Assembly: GCA_012270665.1 (NCBI GenBank)
Contig: JAAXHY010000177.1
Location: 1 to 15,703, forward strand
Length of the DNA: 15,703 bases
Source of the DNA: Dehalococcoidia bacterium
GTDB lineage: Bacteria > Chloroflexota > Dehalococcoidia > SAR202 > UBA11138
Direction of reading: 5' to 3'
The translations under genes and the position numbers were made by a program. This document shows positions 6,971-13,659 of this stretch, in pieces. A model generated the notes under the pieces. The model did not search any database, was not told the origin of the DNA, and was given only the letters and a program-made list of their open reading frames with translations. Within the stretch, counting starts at the first letter, position 1; every line of letters starts with the position of its first letter.

Positions 6971-8563
6971 TCAACCCTCGTAAATTGTTTCTCCTCCGAC
7001 CACTGTTTCCACTATCGGTATGTCCTTGATGGTGAAGGGATCGACCGATGTAATGTTCTGGGCGAGCACGACCATATCGGCCATCTTGCCGACCTGTATA
7101 GATCCCTTGTTGTCTTCGTCGAATGAAGCATATGCCCCGTTGAGTGTATAGAGCCGCAGCGCCTCCTCCACGCTGACGCGCTGACTCGGACCCCACTGCT
7201 TGCCGTTCATGTCGGTGCGGGTTACGCAGCTCTGAATCCCCATAAGCGGTTCGAACGGACCGGGCGGATAGTCCGTCGCTCCGGTAGAGACTACGCCACT
7301 GTCTATGAACGAGCGTTGGGCGAACATCCACTCAAGCCTCTCTTCGCCGTAGAACTCCATCTTCTCCCCGTGATAGTAAACGTAGGTGCAGAAGGGTGTG
7401 GCTATCGTACCGAGCCTGTTCATCCTCGATAGCAAACCCGGATTGACGAGTGTGCAGTGTTCGATACGGTGGCGCGGATCGGGACGCGGGCGCTCGGATT
7501 GCGCCTGCTCATAGGCGTTCAACACCGAGTTTATTGCCAAGTCGCCGTTTGCGTGGATGCAAACCTGGAATCCAGCTTTGTGAATCTCCAACACCGATTC
7601 GGTGATCTCCTCCTGTGTCATGGCTTCGATGCCGTGGTCGCACGTTCCTATGTATGGCTCCGACATATAGGCGGTACGCGCCGCTATCGCGCCATCTGAG
7701 ACCATCTTGATTCCGCCGAGGCGCAGTCGGTCGTCGCCAAATCCGGTTCTCATTCCGGCGTCGCGCAAGGCAGGGAAGTGTGGCCTCGCCGCGAGCATAT
7801 AGACCCTCAGGCTCAGATCTCCGTTGTCGCGGCCCTCGGAGTATGTGTGCAACTGGTCATTGGACACCATCGCGTCGTGAACGCTCGTGAGGCCGCTCGC
7901 GGTCAGCATTTTGCAGATGGTACGCAGACCCTCCCGCCGGACGTCGGGGGTTACCTGCGGCAGAAGATCGCTTATTGGCTCGATAGCGCGCTCGTAAATC
8001 ACGCCGTCCAGTTCGCCGCTGTCAGGATCACGACCAAGCCTGCCGCCGGGCGGGTCGGGACTGCTGTCTCGGTAGCCCGACAGTTCCAATGCCTTGGAAT
8101 TCAGATAGTAAACGTGTCCGGCGCGGTGAGAAACCAGTATGGGGAGTTCAGACGAAACAGCATCCAGATCGCCGCGATTCAGGAACCTGCGCTCCGCGGT
8201 CTTCGTATCGTCGAACTTGAAGCCCTCTATCCAGTCGCCGGATGAGGCGCGCTCCACTCGCTCCCGAAGTTCAGCCTGAATAGCCGAGATGGACCTCTGG
8301 TCGCAGTCGGCGGCCATCACGTGCCTGATTCCGCTGCTCAGTACGTGAATATGAGCGTCAATAAGGCCGGGGATGATCGTCATCCCGCTCGCGTCCACGA
8401 TGCGTGTGATCGGCCCAACCAGCCCCTCGACATCATCGTTGCTCCCGACGCCAACGAACTTGCCGTCTCGAATTGCCACGGCCTGAGCTCTCGGATTCTG
8501 GGGATCTACAGTGATTACACTCGCGTTCTTGTAAACGGTCTCAGCGAACATCTGGATTGGCAT
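6971..8563 (-). CDS. YtcJ-like metal-dependent amidohydrolase (Amidohydro_3)
   Basis: A 530-residue amidohydrolase with a small beta-sandwich formed by the two ends and a central TIM barrel. Metal-binding elements are in order: HIH in IDAHIHV (His 71, His 73), a Lys in GGIKMVSDG (286) that may be the bridging carboxylated lysine, IHANGD (His 337), RIEHC (His 368) and the terminal aspartate in TGATDYPPG (Asp 431). The C-terminal KGSIQVGKMADMVVL is the usual end of the beta-sandwich. Family members hydrolyse C-N bonds of amides, hydantoin-like rings or formamides; no signal peptide is seen, so it should be cytoplasmic. The ATG at 8563 has GAGG eight bases upstream. It follows the rluD-type gene by 28 bases, probably one transcript with lspA and rluD. 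Substrate not assignable. Confidence 0.9.
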   Translation of the reverse strand: MPIQMFAETVYKNASVITVDPQNPRAQAVAIRDGKFVGVGSNDDVEGLVGPITRIVDASGMTIIPGLIDAHIHVLSSGIRHVMAADCDQRSISAIQAELRERVERASSGDWIEGFKFDDTKTAERRFLNRGDLDAVSSELPILVSHRAGHVYYLNSKALELSGYRDSSPDPPGGRLGRDPDSGELDGVIYERAIEPISDLLPQVTPDVRREGLRTICKMLTASGLTSVHDAMVSNDQLHTYSEGRDNGDLSLRVYMLAARPHFPALRDAGMRTGFGDDRLRLGGIKMVSDGAIAARTAYMSEPYIGTCDHGIEAMTQEEITESVLEIHKAGFQVCIHANGDLAINSVLNAYEQAQSERPRPDPRHRIEHCTLVNPGLLSRMNRLGTIATPFCTYVYYHGEKMEFYGEERLEWMFAQRSFIDSGVVSTGATDYPPGPFEPLMGIQSCVTRTDMNGKQWGPSQRVSVEEALRLYTLNGAYASFDEDNKGSIQVGKMADMVVLAQNITSVDPFTIKDIPIVETVVGGETIYEG

Positions 8564-8591
8564 GGTACATACCTCGCGCTGTGAATTTGAA

Positions 8592-9491
8592 TCAGGCCGA
8601 CAATTCGCCGAGCAAACATCGGAGGTCTCTGGGCAAGGGAGAATGGAAATGCACTCGCTCTCCGCTGGTGGGGTGGTCAAACTCAAGGTGGGCGGCGTGC
8701 AGGAAGTGCCTGTCAATGCGCGGGTCATCTCGACCGTACAACGCGTCGCCGACGATGGGGCGCCCTATCGAGGCGAAATGCACCCTTATCTGGTGCGTCC
8801 TGCCCGTTCTGGGTCTGACGTCGGCGTATGTGAATCCCCTGAAATTCGCGATTGTCTTATAGCGCGTAGTTGCCGGACGACCGTCTTCGACTATCGCCAT
8901 CTTCTTGCGGTCGTCAGGATCGCGGCCTATTGGGGCGTCAATAACGGCTTCCACCGGATTCAGCGCGCCGACCACGAGGGCCAGGTATCCCTTGTTGACG
9001 GTCCTGTCACGCAACTGCCGGGTGAGCGATGCGTGAGCGCGGTCGGTCTTGGCTATCGCGATGAGGCCGGAAGTGTCCATGTCCAGCCTGTGGACGAGTC
9101 CGGGGCGCATCGTGCCTCCGACGTCTCCGATAGCTGGATCAAGCCCGAGCACCGCGTTGACGAGGGTCGAGTCGGGATGTCCGACTCCGGGATGGACGGG
9201 CATACCGGCAGGCTTGTCCACTATGAGAAAGTCTTCGTCTTCGTGAACAATGTCGAGGGGTATCTGCTGAGGGAGCATATGAGTCGGAACAGGTTCCGGG
9301 ATGGCAATGGCGACCGACTGCCCTGACCTGAGCTTGAAGCCGGCGTTCTGCCCTCGCCCGTCAACGGTGACCTCGCCGTCTGCGATCAGCCGCTTGATTC
9401 TGGAGCGGGACAGGTCCGCGCAGCGGTCGGCGAGAAATCTGTCCAGACGCTCGCCGGGACTCTCGCACCTGAAGATCCGGACGCCGCTCAC
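8592..9491 (-). CDS. rluD: RluA/RluD-family 23S rRNA pseudouridine synthase
   Basis: A 299-residue pseudouridine synthase. An S4 RNA-binding domain (about 15-60, with RLDRFLADR at its start) precedes the catalytic domain (about 80-290), which carries the signature HRLDMDTSGL (134-143) with catalytic Asp 137, plus DKPAGMPVHP (92-101) and GRTHQIRVH (230-238). This arrangement fits the enzymes that modify U1911/1915/1917 of 23S rRNA, though assignment to RluD rather than another RluA-type enzyme is by resemblance. It starts with GTG, and that GTG overlaps the TGA stop of lspA (GTGA, a 4-base overlap), indicating translational coupling. lspA followed by an RluD-like gene is a common pairing in other bacteria. 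The downstream amidohydrolase gene is 28 bases away. Confidence 0.92.
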   Translation of the reverse strand: MSGVRIFRCESPGERLDRFLADRCADLSRSRIKRLIADGEVTVDGRGQNAGFKLRSGQSVAIAIPEPVPTHMLPQQIPLDIVHEDEDFLIVDKPAGMPVHPGVGHPDSTLVNAVLGLDPAIGDVGGTMRPGLVHRLDMDTSGLIAIAKTDRAHASLTRQLRDRTVNKGYLALVVGALNPVEAVIDAPIGRDPDDRKKMAIVEDGRPATTRYKTIANFRGFTYADVRPRTGRTHQIRVHFASIGRPIVGDALYGRDDPRIDRHFLHAAHLEFDHPTSGERVHFHSPLPRDLRCLLGELSA

Positions 9492-10090
9492 CTCTCGTCC
9501 GAGTCCGAGGACTCGACCTCCTCAGACACAGACGGGTCTTCCGTGTTGCCGCCTGTCAGAACCAGACTAGCTATCAGCAGTGTGATGCCTACCGTTATGG
9601 AGGAGTCGGCCAGATTGAAGATAGGCCATGGTCCCACGTCAATGAAGTCGGTGACCCTTCCCGCGATCAGCCTGTCGATCAGATTTCCCACTGCGCCTCC
9701 CAGAAGAAGGCCGACGGTGAACTTGGTTATCCATGTGCGGTCGCTGTGCGAACGGTAGAAATATATGATGAAGCCTATTGCGAATACCGAGGCAATAGTG
9801 AGAATGACCGTATAATCTTGGAATAGGCCAAAGGCGGAACCTGTGTTGGTACCGTGCGTCAGGCGGAAGAAGCCTTCCGACGGCCAGGACTCGCCGATTG
9901 CCATATTCTCGCGCACCAGGTACTTGGTCACTTGATCGGCGACAAGAGCCACAACCGCGGTCGCAGTGACGATCCAGTCGCGCCAGATAGTCCCTAGCTT
10001 GGCCTTGGACTGACGCTCTGCGACTTCTGTCTTGTCGCCGGATTCCATCGCCTCAAAGTCGCTCCACGCGCTGATATGGGATTTCAGCAT
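9488..10090 (-). CDS. lspA: Lipoprotein signal peptidase (signal peptidase II)
   Basis: The aspartic protease of the inner membrane that removes signal peptides from diacylglyceryl-modified prolipoproteins. Four membrane segments are evident (about 38-58, 92-112, 121-139, 163-180). Conserved boxes are DQVTKYLV (52-59), NTGSAFGLF (82-90), GGAVGNLIDRL (131-141) and the FNLADSSI region (158-165), with catalytic Asp 139 and Asp 162. The start is uncertain: 10090 gives 200 residues with a long polar N-terminus and a poor ribosome site, and ATG 10048 gives 186 residues. The C-terminal tail (about 181-200) is acidic and serine-rich. Its stop overlaps the GTG of the pseudouridine synthase gene. Lipoprotein substrates would include the LppX/LprG-like protein at 12907. 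Confidence 0.95.
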   Translation of the reverse strand: MLKSHISAWSDFEAMESGDKTEVAERQSKAKLGTIWRDWIVTATAVVALVADQVTKYLVRENMAIGESWPSEGFFRLTHGTNTGSAFGLFQDYTVILTIASVFAIGFIIYFYRSHSDRTWITKFTVGLLLGGAVGNLIDRLIAGRVTDFIDVGPWPIFNLADSSITVGITLLIASLVLTGGNTEDPSVSEEVESSDSDER

Positions 10091-10137
10091 ATCATAATCA
10101 GGCGTTGGCTATCCTCTCTTGAAATGGCGAGGGGATA

Positions 10138-10167
10138 GAGACAGGCGACGCGCAGGCTCGCTATAAT
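10138..10167 (+). promoter_or_regulatory. Promoter for the coiled-coil gene
   Basis: A perfect TATAAT (10162-10167) is preceded after 18 bases by GAGACA (10138-10143), which matches four of six -35 positions. Transcription would start near 10174, giving a leader of about 20 bases that contains AAGGAG (10179-10184) nine bases before the ATG at 10194. Confidence 0.5.
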
Positions 10168-10193
10168 AGCGGTGTGGCAAGGAGAAATTCCAG

Positions 10194-11117
10194 ATGGTCA
10201 TAAACACGGACGCGGATGTCATGCGGGTAATACGTGAGAATCCCAGGTTGATATTCCAGGTCCTGCGCGAAGATGAGGAATTGCTGGACGAGGTGCGCCG
10301 CCTGGTTCTCACAGAAGAGGTCCTGGCCATGCCTGGACAATTGGCCGAGGTTATCGAGACCCAAAATCAGATGCTCGCCGACCAGGCGGAGATGCGTCGG
10401 ACTCAGAACGAGATGCTGGAGACTCAGACGAACATTCTCGCCGACCAGGCGGAGATGCGTCAGACGCAGAACGAGATGCTGGAGACTCAGGCGAACATTC
10501 TGGCCGAGTTGGCCGACCTGCGCCAGACACAGACGAACATTCTGGCCGACCAGGCGGAGATGCGTCGGACTCAGAACGAGATGCTGGAGACTCAGACGAA
10601 CATTCTGGCCGAGTTGGCGGACCTGAAGAGGGAACACGATCAGACGCGCAGAATTCAGGACAGAATGGACGGTAGGTTGGGAAACCTGTACGGCGCTGAT
10701 CTGGAGCGCAGACTGCCCAGGATTCTCCCGTCGCGTCTCTTCGGTATGCTCGAACTCCACCGTCCGACTGTACTGCTCCGCGACGCGGTTGAGCCTGACA
10801 GCGAATTTTTGGCTCGAATACAGGACGCGACCACCAAGGGCGTAATCTCGATGGACGACTATGACAGGCTCACCGAGACGGACTTGATTCTTCGAGCGCG
10901 CTTCAGGGAGAGCAGGGAGATCGTGTATTGCGCGGCGGAGGCTTCCGGAGTCATTGACGATGAGGATGTCAACAGGGCAACCGAGTCTGCGAGAATACTT
11001 GGCGCCATCTACGGAGAGCGGACTATCCCGGTGGTGGCGGGATACAGCGTCACGGAGGTAGCGCAGGCCTTGGCGGACACCGAAGAAGTCGTTGTCATAA
11101 TCTTGAACCAGAGGTAG
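10194..11117 (+). CDS. Heptad-repeat coiled-coil protein with probable PD-(D/E)XK-like C-terminal domain
   Basis: A 307-residue protein in three parts. Residues 1-55 are a short helical region. Residues 56-146 are a long coiled coil built from near-identical heptads such as TQNEMLE, TQTNILA and DQAEMRR, arranged mostly in 21-residue blocks. Residues about 165-307 are a mixed alpha/beta domain. In the C-terminal part, TETDLILRARF (227-237), IVYCAAEASGVI (243-254), DEDVNRATESARIL (257-269) and TIPVVAGY (277-284) follow the layout of DUF3782-like and related predicted nuclease-fold proteins, with Asp 230 and Glu 249 in the acidic positions and Ser 251 where an active nuclease would have Lys. Function is unknown. 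It has its own promoter and a good ribosome site (AAGGAG), is divergent from lspA, and converges on an MFS gene 30 bases away. Confidence 0.8.
   Translation: MVINTDADVMRVIRENPRLIFQVLREDEELLDEVRRLVLTEEVLAMPGQLAEVIETQNQMLADQAEMRRTQNEMLETQTNILADQAEMRQTQNEMLETQANILAELADLRQTQTNILADQAEMRRTQNEMLETQTNILAELADLKREHDQTRRIQDRMDGRLGNLYGADLERRLPRILPSRLFGMLELHRPTVLLRDAVEPDSEFLARIQDATTKGVISMDDYDRLTETDLILRARFRESREIVYCAAEASGVIDDEDVNRATESARILGAIYGERTIPVVAGYSVTEVAQALADTEEVVVIILNQR
10359..10631 (+). repeat. In-frame tandem repeat of 21-base heptads, mostly 63-base blocks
   Basis: Within the coiled-coil gene, DNA blocks of 63 bases at 10401-10463, 10464-10526 and 10569-10631 plus 42-base (two-heptad) blocks at 10359-10400 and 10527-10568 are near-identical. 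A stretch of about 65 bases beginning near 10375 recurs 168 bases later (near 10543), differing at only about one position. All units are multiples of 21 bases, so any gain or loss keeps the frame and shortens or lengthens the coiled coil. Confidence 0.9.
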
Positions 11118-11147
11118 CCGACCAACGCGCGACGTCCGTGACAGGCT

Positions 11148-12389
11148 TTATCTGGTCCCTCGGATGTCTGCCTTCCCCACCGGATAGAGCAACCCCGCCA
11201 CAATCCCGACGGAACTCGCCAGCGACATCGCCAGCAGCCCCGTCTGCAGTGAACCCGTCAGCTCCGCAACAGCTCCCGTAATCACTGGGCCCGCCGCAAA
11301 TCCAAGCGCGGACAGCGTAACGACCAGCGCGCTCATCGTAGCCACCTCACGAGGTGTTATGTCCTCGAACTCGAACGGCAGCATCTCCAGCGCGGGCGCC
11401 GCTATCCACACCAGCCCCATTCCGGCAATGAGTACGGCGAGCGGTACGATACCGTAGGCCACCGTTATTCCCAGCGCCAGCGCGACGTTCAGCAATGCCG
11501 GTATCGTGAGCAGCAGCCTGCGGTTGGACGCCTTCCGGTTGACGTAACTTCCCGCCAGCGCGCCCGGAATCAGCCCGTAATACAGGAAGCCGAGCAGAGG
11601 GCCTCCCAGGCTCAGTGGTATGCTTCTCTCTTCCACCATCAGGGTCGGCAGGAAGGTCACGATGGCCGTCCAGGTCGCCGACAGTGAGAACATCACCACA
11701 CCGATAAGCCACCCCTGCGGATAAGCCTTGAGCGCGGATAGTGGCGTCTGCCGGGAGGTTTGAAGAGCGTGGTTCAGTTCCTGCGTCGGAGCCCGACTTT
11801 CGCGGGCCACAACAAGCCAAGCGACCATCTGTGCCAGCAGAAACGCTCCCTGCGCGAAATAGGCCAGACGCCAACTGCCAAGCGTCGCTATCAGGAACGC
11901 TCCCGTGCTGATCGCTAAGGCCAGCAATAAGCTGTGCTGCGACAGTCCGACCGCGTTGATGAGCGTGTACTGTCGCCGGGCCGCCCACTGCTGGAAGAGC
12001 ATCGGACGTGCCGCCAAGCCCATCATGTGGAACAGCGCGGCAAAGAATCGCGTAATGAACAGGCTCAGAAAGTTGAACGCCAGCCCTTGAGCGAACAGGA
12101 AGGGAGTTACCAGCAGCAGCGACACCAGGTTCATCGGGATAGGGCGAAATCGGGAAAGCCATATGCCGAACGGCAGCGCCGCCGTCGCCGCCGTTATCCA
12201 CCACACCCCTTGGAGCAATCCGGCCTGTAGCGGCGTCAGACCCAGATCTGCCGTTATGAACGGGAGGAATATGCCCAGCACGAAAGAGGACAGTCTCAGG
12301 CTGCTGATCTGGAGATGGTGAAGGAGCAGCGCCGCCCAGCCGCGCGGATGTGTGTCTTCGATTACTGCGGATAGCGACGCGGATGTCAT
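11148..12389 (-). CDS. MFS transporter, 12 transmembrane helices
   Basis: A 413-residue major facilitator superfamily protein of the inner membrane with about twelve hydrophobic helices in two halves separated by a polar loop near residues 195-220 (RESRAPTQELNHAL region). A degenerate motif A follows helix 2 (PFGIWLSRFRPIP, 72-84 region). It could import or export a small metabolite or drug; no substrate is evident and the subfamily is not recognised. The ATG at 12389 is chosen over a TTG at 12434 because the latter lies within the apparent promoter and inverted repeat. No ribosome site precedes either, so translation may be near-leaderless. It converges with the coiled-coil gene and is divergent from the Tat-protein/lipoprotein/MFS cluster. 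Confidence 0.88.
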   Translation of the reverse strand: MTSASLSAVIEDTHPRGWAALLLHHLQISSLRLSSFVLGIFLPFITADLGLTPLQAGLLQGVWWITAATAALPFGIWLSRFRPIPMNLVSLLLVTPFLFAQGLAFNFLSLFITRFFAALFHMMGLAARPMLFQQWAARRQYTLINAVGLSQHSLLLALAISTGAFLIATLGSWRLAYFAQGAFLLAQMVAWLVVARESRAPTQELNHALQTSRQTPLSALKAYPQGWLIGVVMFSLSATWTAIVTFLPTLMVEERSIPLSLGGPLLGFLYYGLIPGALAGSYVNRKASNRRLLLTIPALLNVALALGITVAYGIVPLAVLIAGMGLVWIAAPALEMLPFEFEDITPREVATMSALVVTLSALGFAAGPVITGAVAELTGSLQTGLLAMSLASSVGIVAGLLYPVGKADIRGTR

Positions 12390-12405
12390 TACGGTCTGGT
12401 GAAAT

Positions 12406-12434
12406 ATAATGCGGTTTGAAGCGTGACCCTTCAA
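12406..12434 (-). promoter_or_regulatory. Putative promoter of the 12-helix MFS gene, overlapping an inverted repeat
   Basis: On the minus strand TTGAAG (12429-12434) and CATTAT (12406-12411) are 17 bases apart, and TATATT lies at 12403-12408 as an alternative -10. The TTGAAG is also one arm of an exact inverted repeat (12416-12421 and 12429-12434, 7-base spacer), so a bound repressor would cover the -35. The predicted transcript start lies only about 6-10 bases before the ATG at 12389. Confidence 0.35.
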
Positions 12435-12556
12435 TGAGCCAGTCTATCAGATACCGCCGGTTGACATGACGGACGCAGGCGCGGATTCTCAACCTGTTGC
12501 CGTCGTACCGGGTGGGCTTAAACTGGGCTGAGGATCTCCGAACACCACTACCAGCC

Positions 12557-12586
12557 TTGTTGAACTCCACCGCGTCGGTCTATAAT
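12557..12586 (+). promoter_or_regulatory. Putative promoter for the Tat-protein / lipoprotein / MFS cluster
   Basis: A perfect TATAAT at 12581-12586 is preceded by TTGTTG at 12557-12562 (18-base spacer). Transcription would start near 12593, giving a leader of about 44 bases before the ATG at 12637. A separate TTGACA at 12461-12466 lacks a good -10 partner. Confidence 0.45.
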
Positions 12587-12636
12587 GTCGCCGTCGGAAA
12601 GTTAGGTTATCCAGTTCAGGGAAGAGCGTTTCAGGC

Positions 12637-12837
12637 ATGAGTGAAAAGAATGACTCGAAAAAGGGATTCACACGGCGCCAGATACTCAAGGGCGCGCCGA
12701 TAGCCATAGTGGGCGCGGCTGCCTTCAGCATAGTGTCCGGCCGTGTCGCGTCGAAGTTCATACGTCGAAACGAGATGCCCAACGTTCCTGAAGACTCGAT
12801 CTTCGCCCCGGACAAAAACCGCTACCCGCGGGCCTAG
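12637..12837 (+). CDS. Small twin-arginine (Tat) signal-anchor protein
   Basis: A 66-residue protein made of a Tat signal and a short tail. The twin-arginine motif is FTRRQILKG (11-19), close to the S/T-R-R-x-F-L-K consensus, followed by a hydrophobic helix (about 20-34, PIAIVGAAAFSIVSG) and about 30 polar residues ending in EDSIFAPDKNRYPRA. No clear signal peptidase site is seen, so it may remain as an N-terminal membrane anchor with an exposed C-terminal tail. It resembles in size and form the short Tat proteins found beside formate dehydrogenase and other redox operons, but no redox enzyme is adjacent here. A weak ribosome site (AGGGAAGAG, about ten bases upstream) precedes the ATG. The lipoprotein gene follows after 69 bases on the same strand. 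Function unknown. Confidence 0.75.
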   Translation: MSEKNDSKKGFTRRQILKGAPIAIVGAAAFSIVSGRVASKFIRRNEMPNVPEDSIFAPDKNRYPRA

Positions 12838-12906
12838 ATTTTCGGGATACGCTATTTTCTCCGCTGTCGGCGGGGCCACACAAGCCGGGCGCAGAGGCCC
12901 AAAGCC

Positions 12907-13656
12907 ATGACGCCTTTGTCCAAAGCAGCCCTATTGCTCCTGTTCGCTGTCGTACTGACGCTGCTCGGCATGGCAGGATGCTCCCAGGACTCGAACGTTC
13001 CCTCCGACCCAACCGCAACCGCCACTCCGGTCCCGACGCCCACGCCCATAAACGTTGAAGAGATTCTGAGGCGTTCGGGCGAAGCCACTTCCGGGCTGGA
13101 CACATTTCATTTCAGGCTCGAACACAACGACGATGGCAGCACGCCGTTCAGTGATACTCTGGAGATCATCGAGGCCGAGGGAGACGTGGTGAGCCCCGAC
13201 AGAGTCTCCTTAGATTTTTCCGGCAGGTTCGGAGGCAGGTTCGCCATACGCGCCAGCCTTATCACCATAGGCAGCGATAGCTATATGACCAATCCCCTCA
13301 CCGGCAACTGGGAGGAGGCGCCCGCCGAAGTCAGCTCTCTCGGTTTCTTCGACCCGCAGGAGGGCATCGGCGCGATGATGACCGGCCTGCGAAATCCGGC
13401 CCTTACATCCAAGGAAGGGAACGAGTTCAGGATAGAAGGCGACCTCGAAGTACAGGCATTGCGTCCTCTGCTCGGTGTCGTTGCTCAGGATGGTATCGTG
13501 CGTGTGGAGGTCACTCTGGATAAGGACACGCTTTACCTGGTGAAAGCAGTCATCGAGGGACGCGCGACCGCAAGCGAGCCCGATGGCGTGATTCGCACGA
13601 TTACTCTGTCCCAGTACAACGAGTCCATCTCCATCACAGCCCCCGACACCGGCTGA
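12907..13656 (+). CDS. LppX/LprAFG-family lipoprotein (LprG-like)
   Basis: A 249-residue secreted lipoprotein. A signal peptide (1-24) ends in the lipobox MAGC, with Cys 25 as the lipidated residue, followed by a Thr/Pro-rich tether (about 32-48). The mature domain shows the family pattern: SGLDTFHFRLE (62-72), EGDVVSPDRVSLDF (91-104), IGSDSYMTNPLTGNW (121-135) and the DPQEGIGAMM segment (149-158). Family members form a half-barrel with a hydrophobic pocket that carries acylated lipids; mycobacterial LprG carries triacylglycerides and lipoglycans and works with the MFS pump P55. Here the next gene, 3 bases downstream, is a P55-like MFS transporter, which supports a lipid-carrier role. Maturation would need the lspA product encoded in this window. 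The ribosome site is weak (GAGG about 9 bases upstream). Confidence 0.88.
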   Translation: MTPLSKAALLLLFAVVLTLLGMAGCSQDSNVPSDPTATATPVPTPTPINVEEILRRSGEATSGLDTFHFRLEHNDDGSTPFSDTLEIIEAEGDVVSPDRVSLDFSGRFGGRFAIRASLITIGSDSYMTNPLTGNWEEAPAEVSSLGFFDPQEGIGAMMTGLRNPALTSKEGNEFRIEGDLEVQALRPLLGVVAQDGIVRVEVTLDKDTLYLVKAVIEGRATASEPDGVIRTITLSQYNESISITAPDTG

Positions 13657-13659
13657 AGC

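Noticed and set aside
8562..9326. A 254-codon plus-strand frame over the pseudouridine synthase gene
   Set aside because: The minus-strand frame carries the complete RluA-family motifs and the GTGA overlap with lspA.
10359..10631. Repeats that could suggest a CRISPR array
   Set aside because: Units are contiguous multiples of 21 bases without unique spacers and keep an intact reading frame encoding heptads; this is a coiled-coil coding repeat.
10161..10760. A 199-codon antisense frame and a 117-codon plus-strand frame over the coiled-coil repeats
   Set aside because: Both are repetitive only because the underlying DNA repeats; the frame starting at 10194 has the promoter, ribosome site and heptad logic.
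12461..12489. TTGACA as -35 of a second plus-strand promoter
   Set aside because: At 16-18 bases downstream the best -10 is GATTCT, only three matches; the TATAAT at 12581 is far better placed.
11347..12570. A 407-codon minus-strand frame overlapping the 12-helix MFS gene in another phase
   Set aside because: It is hydrophilic and rich in Arg/Gly/Pro with no family signature; the other phase gives twelve membrane helices.
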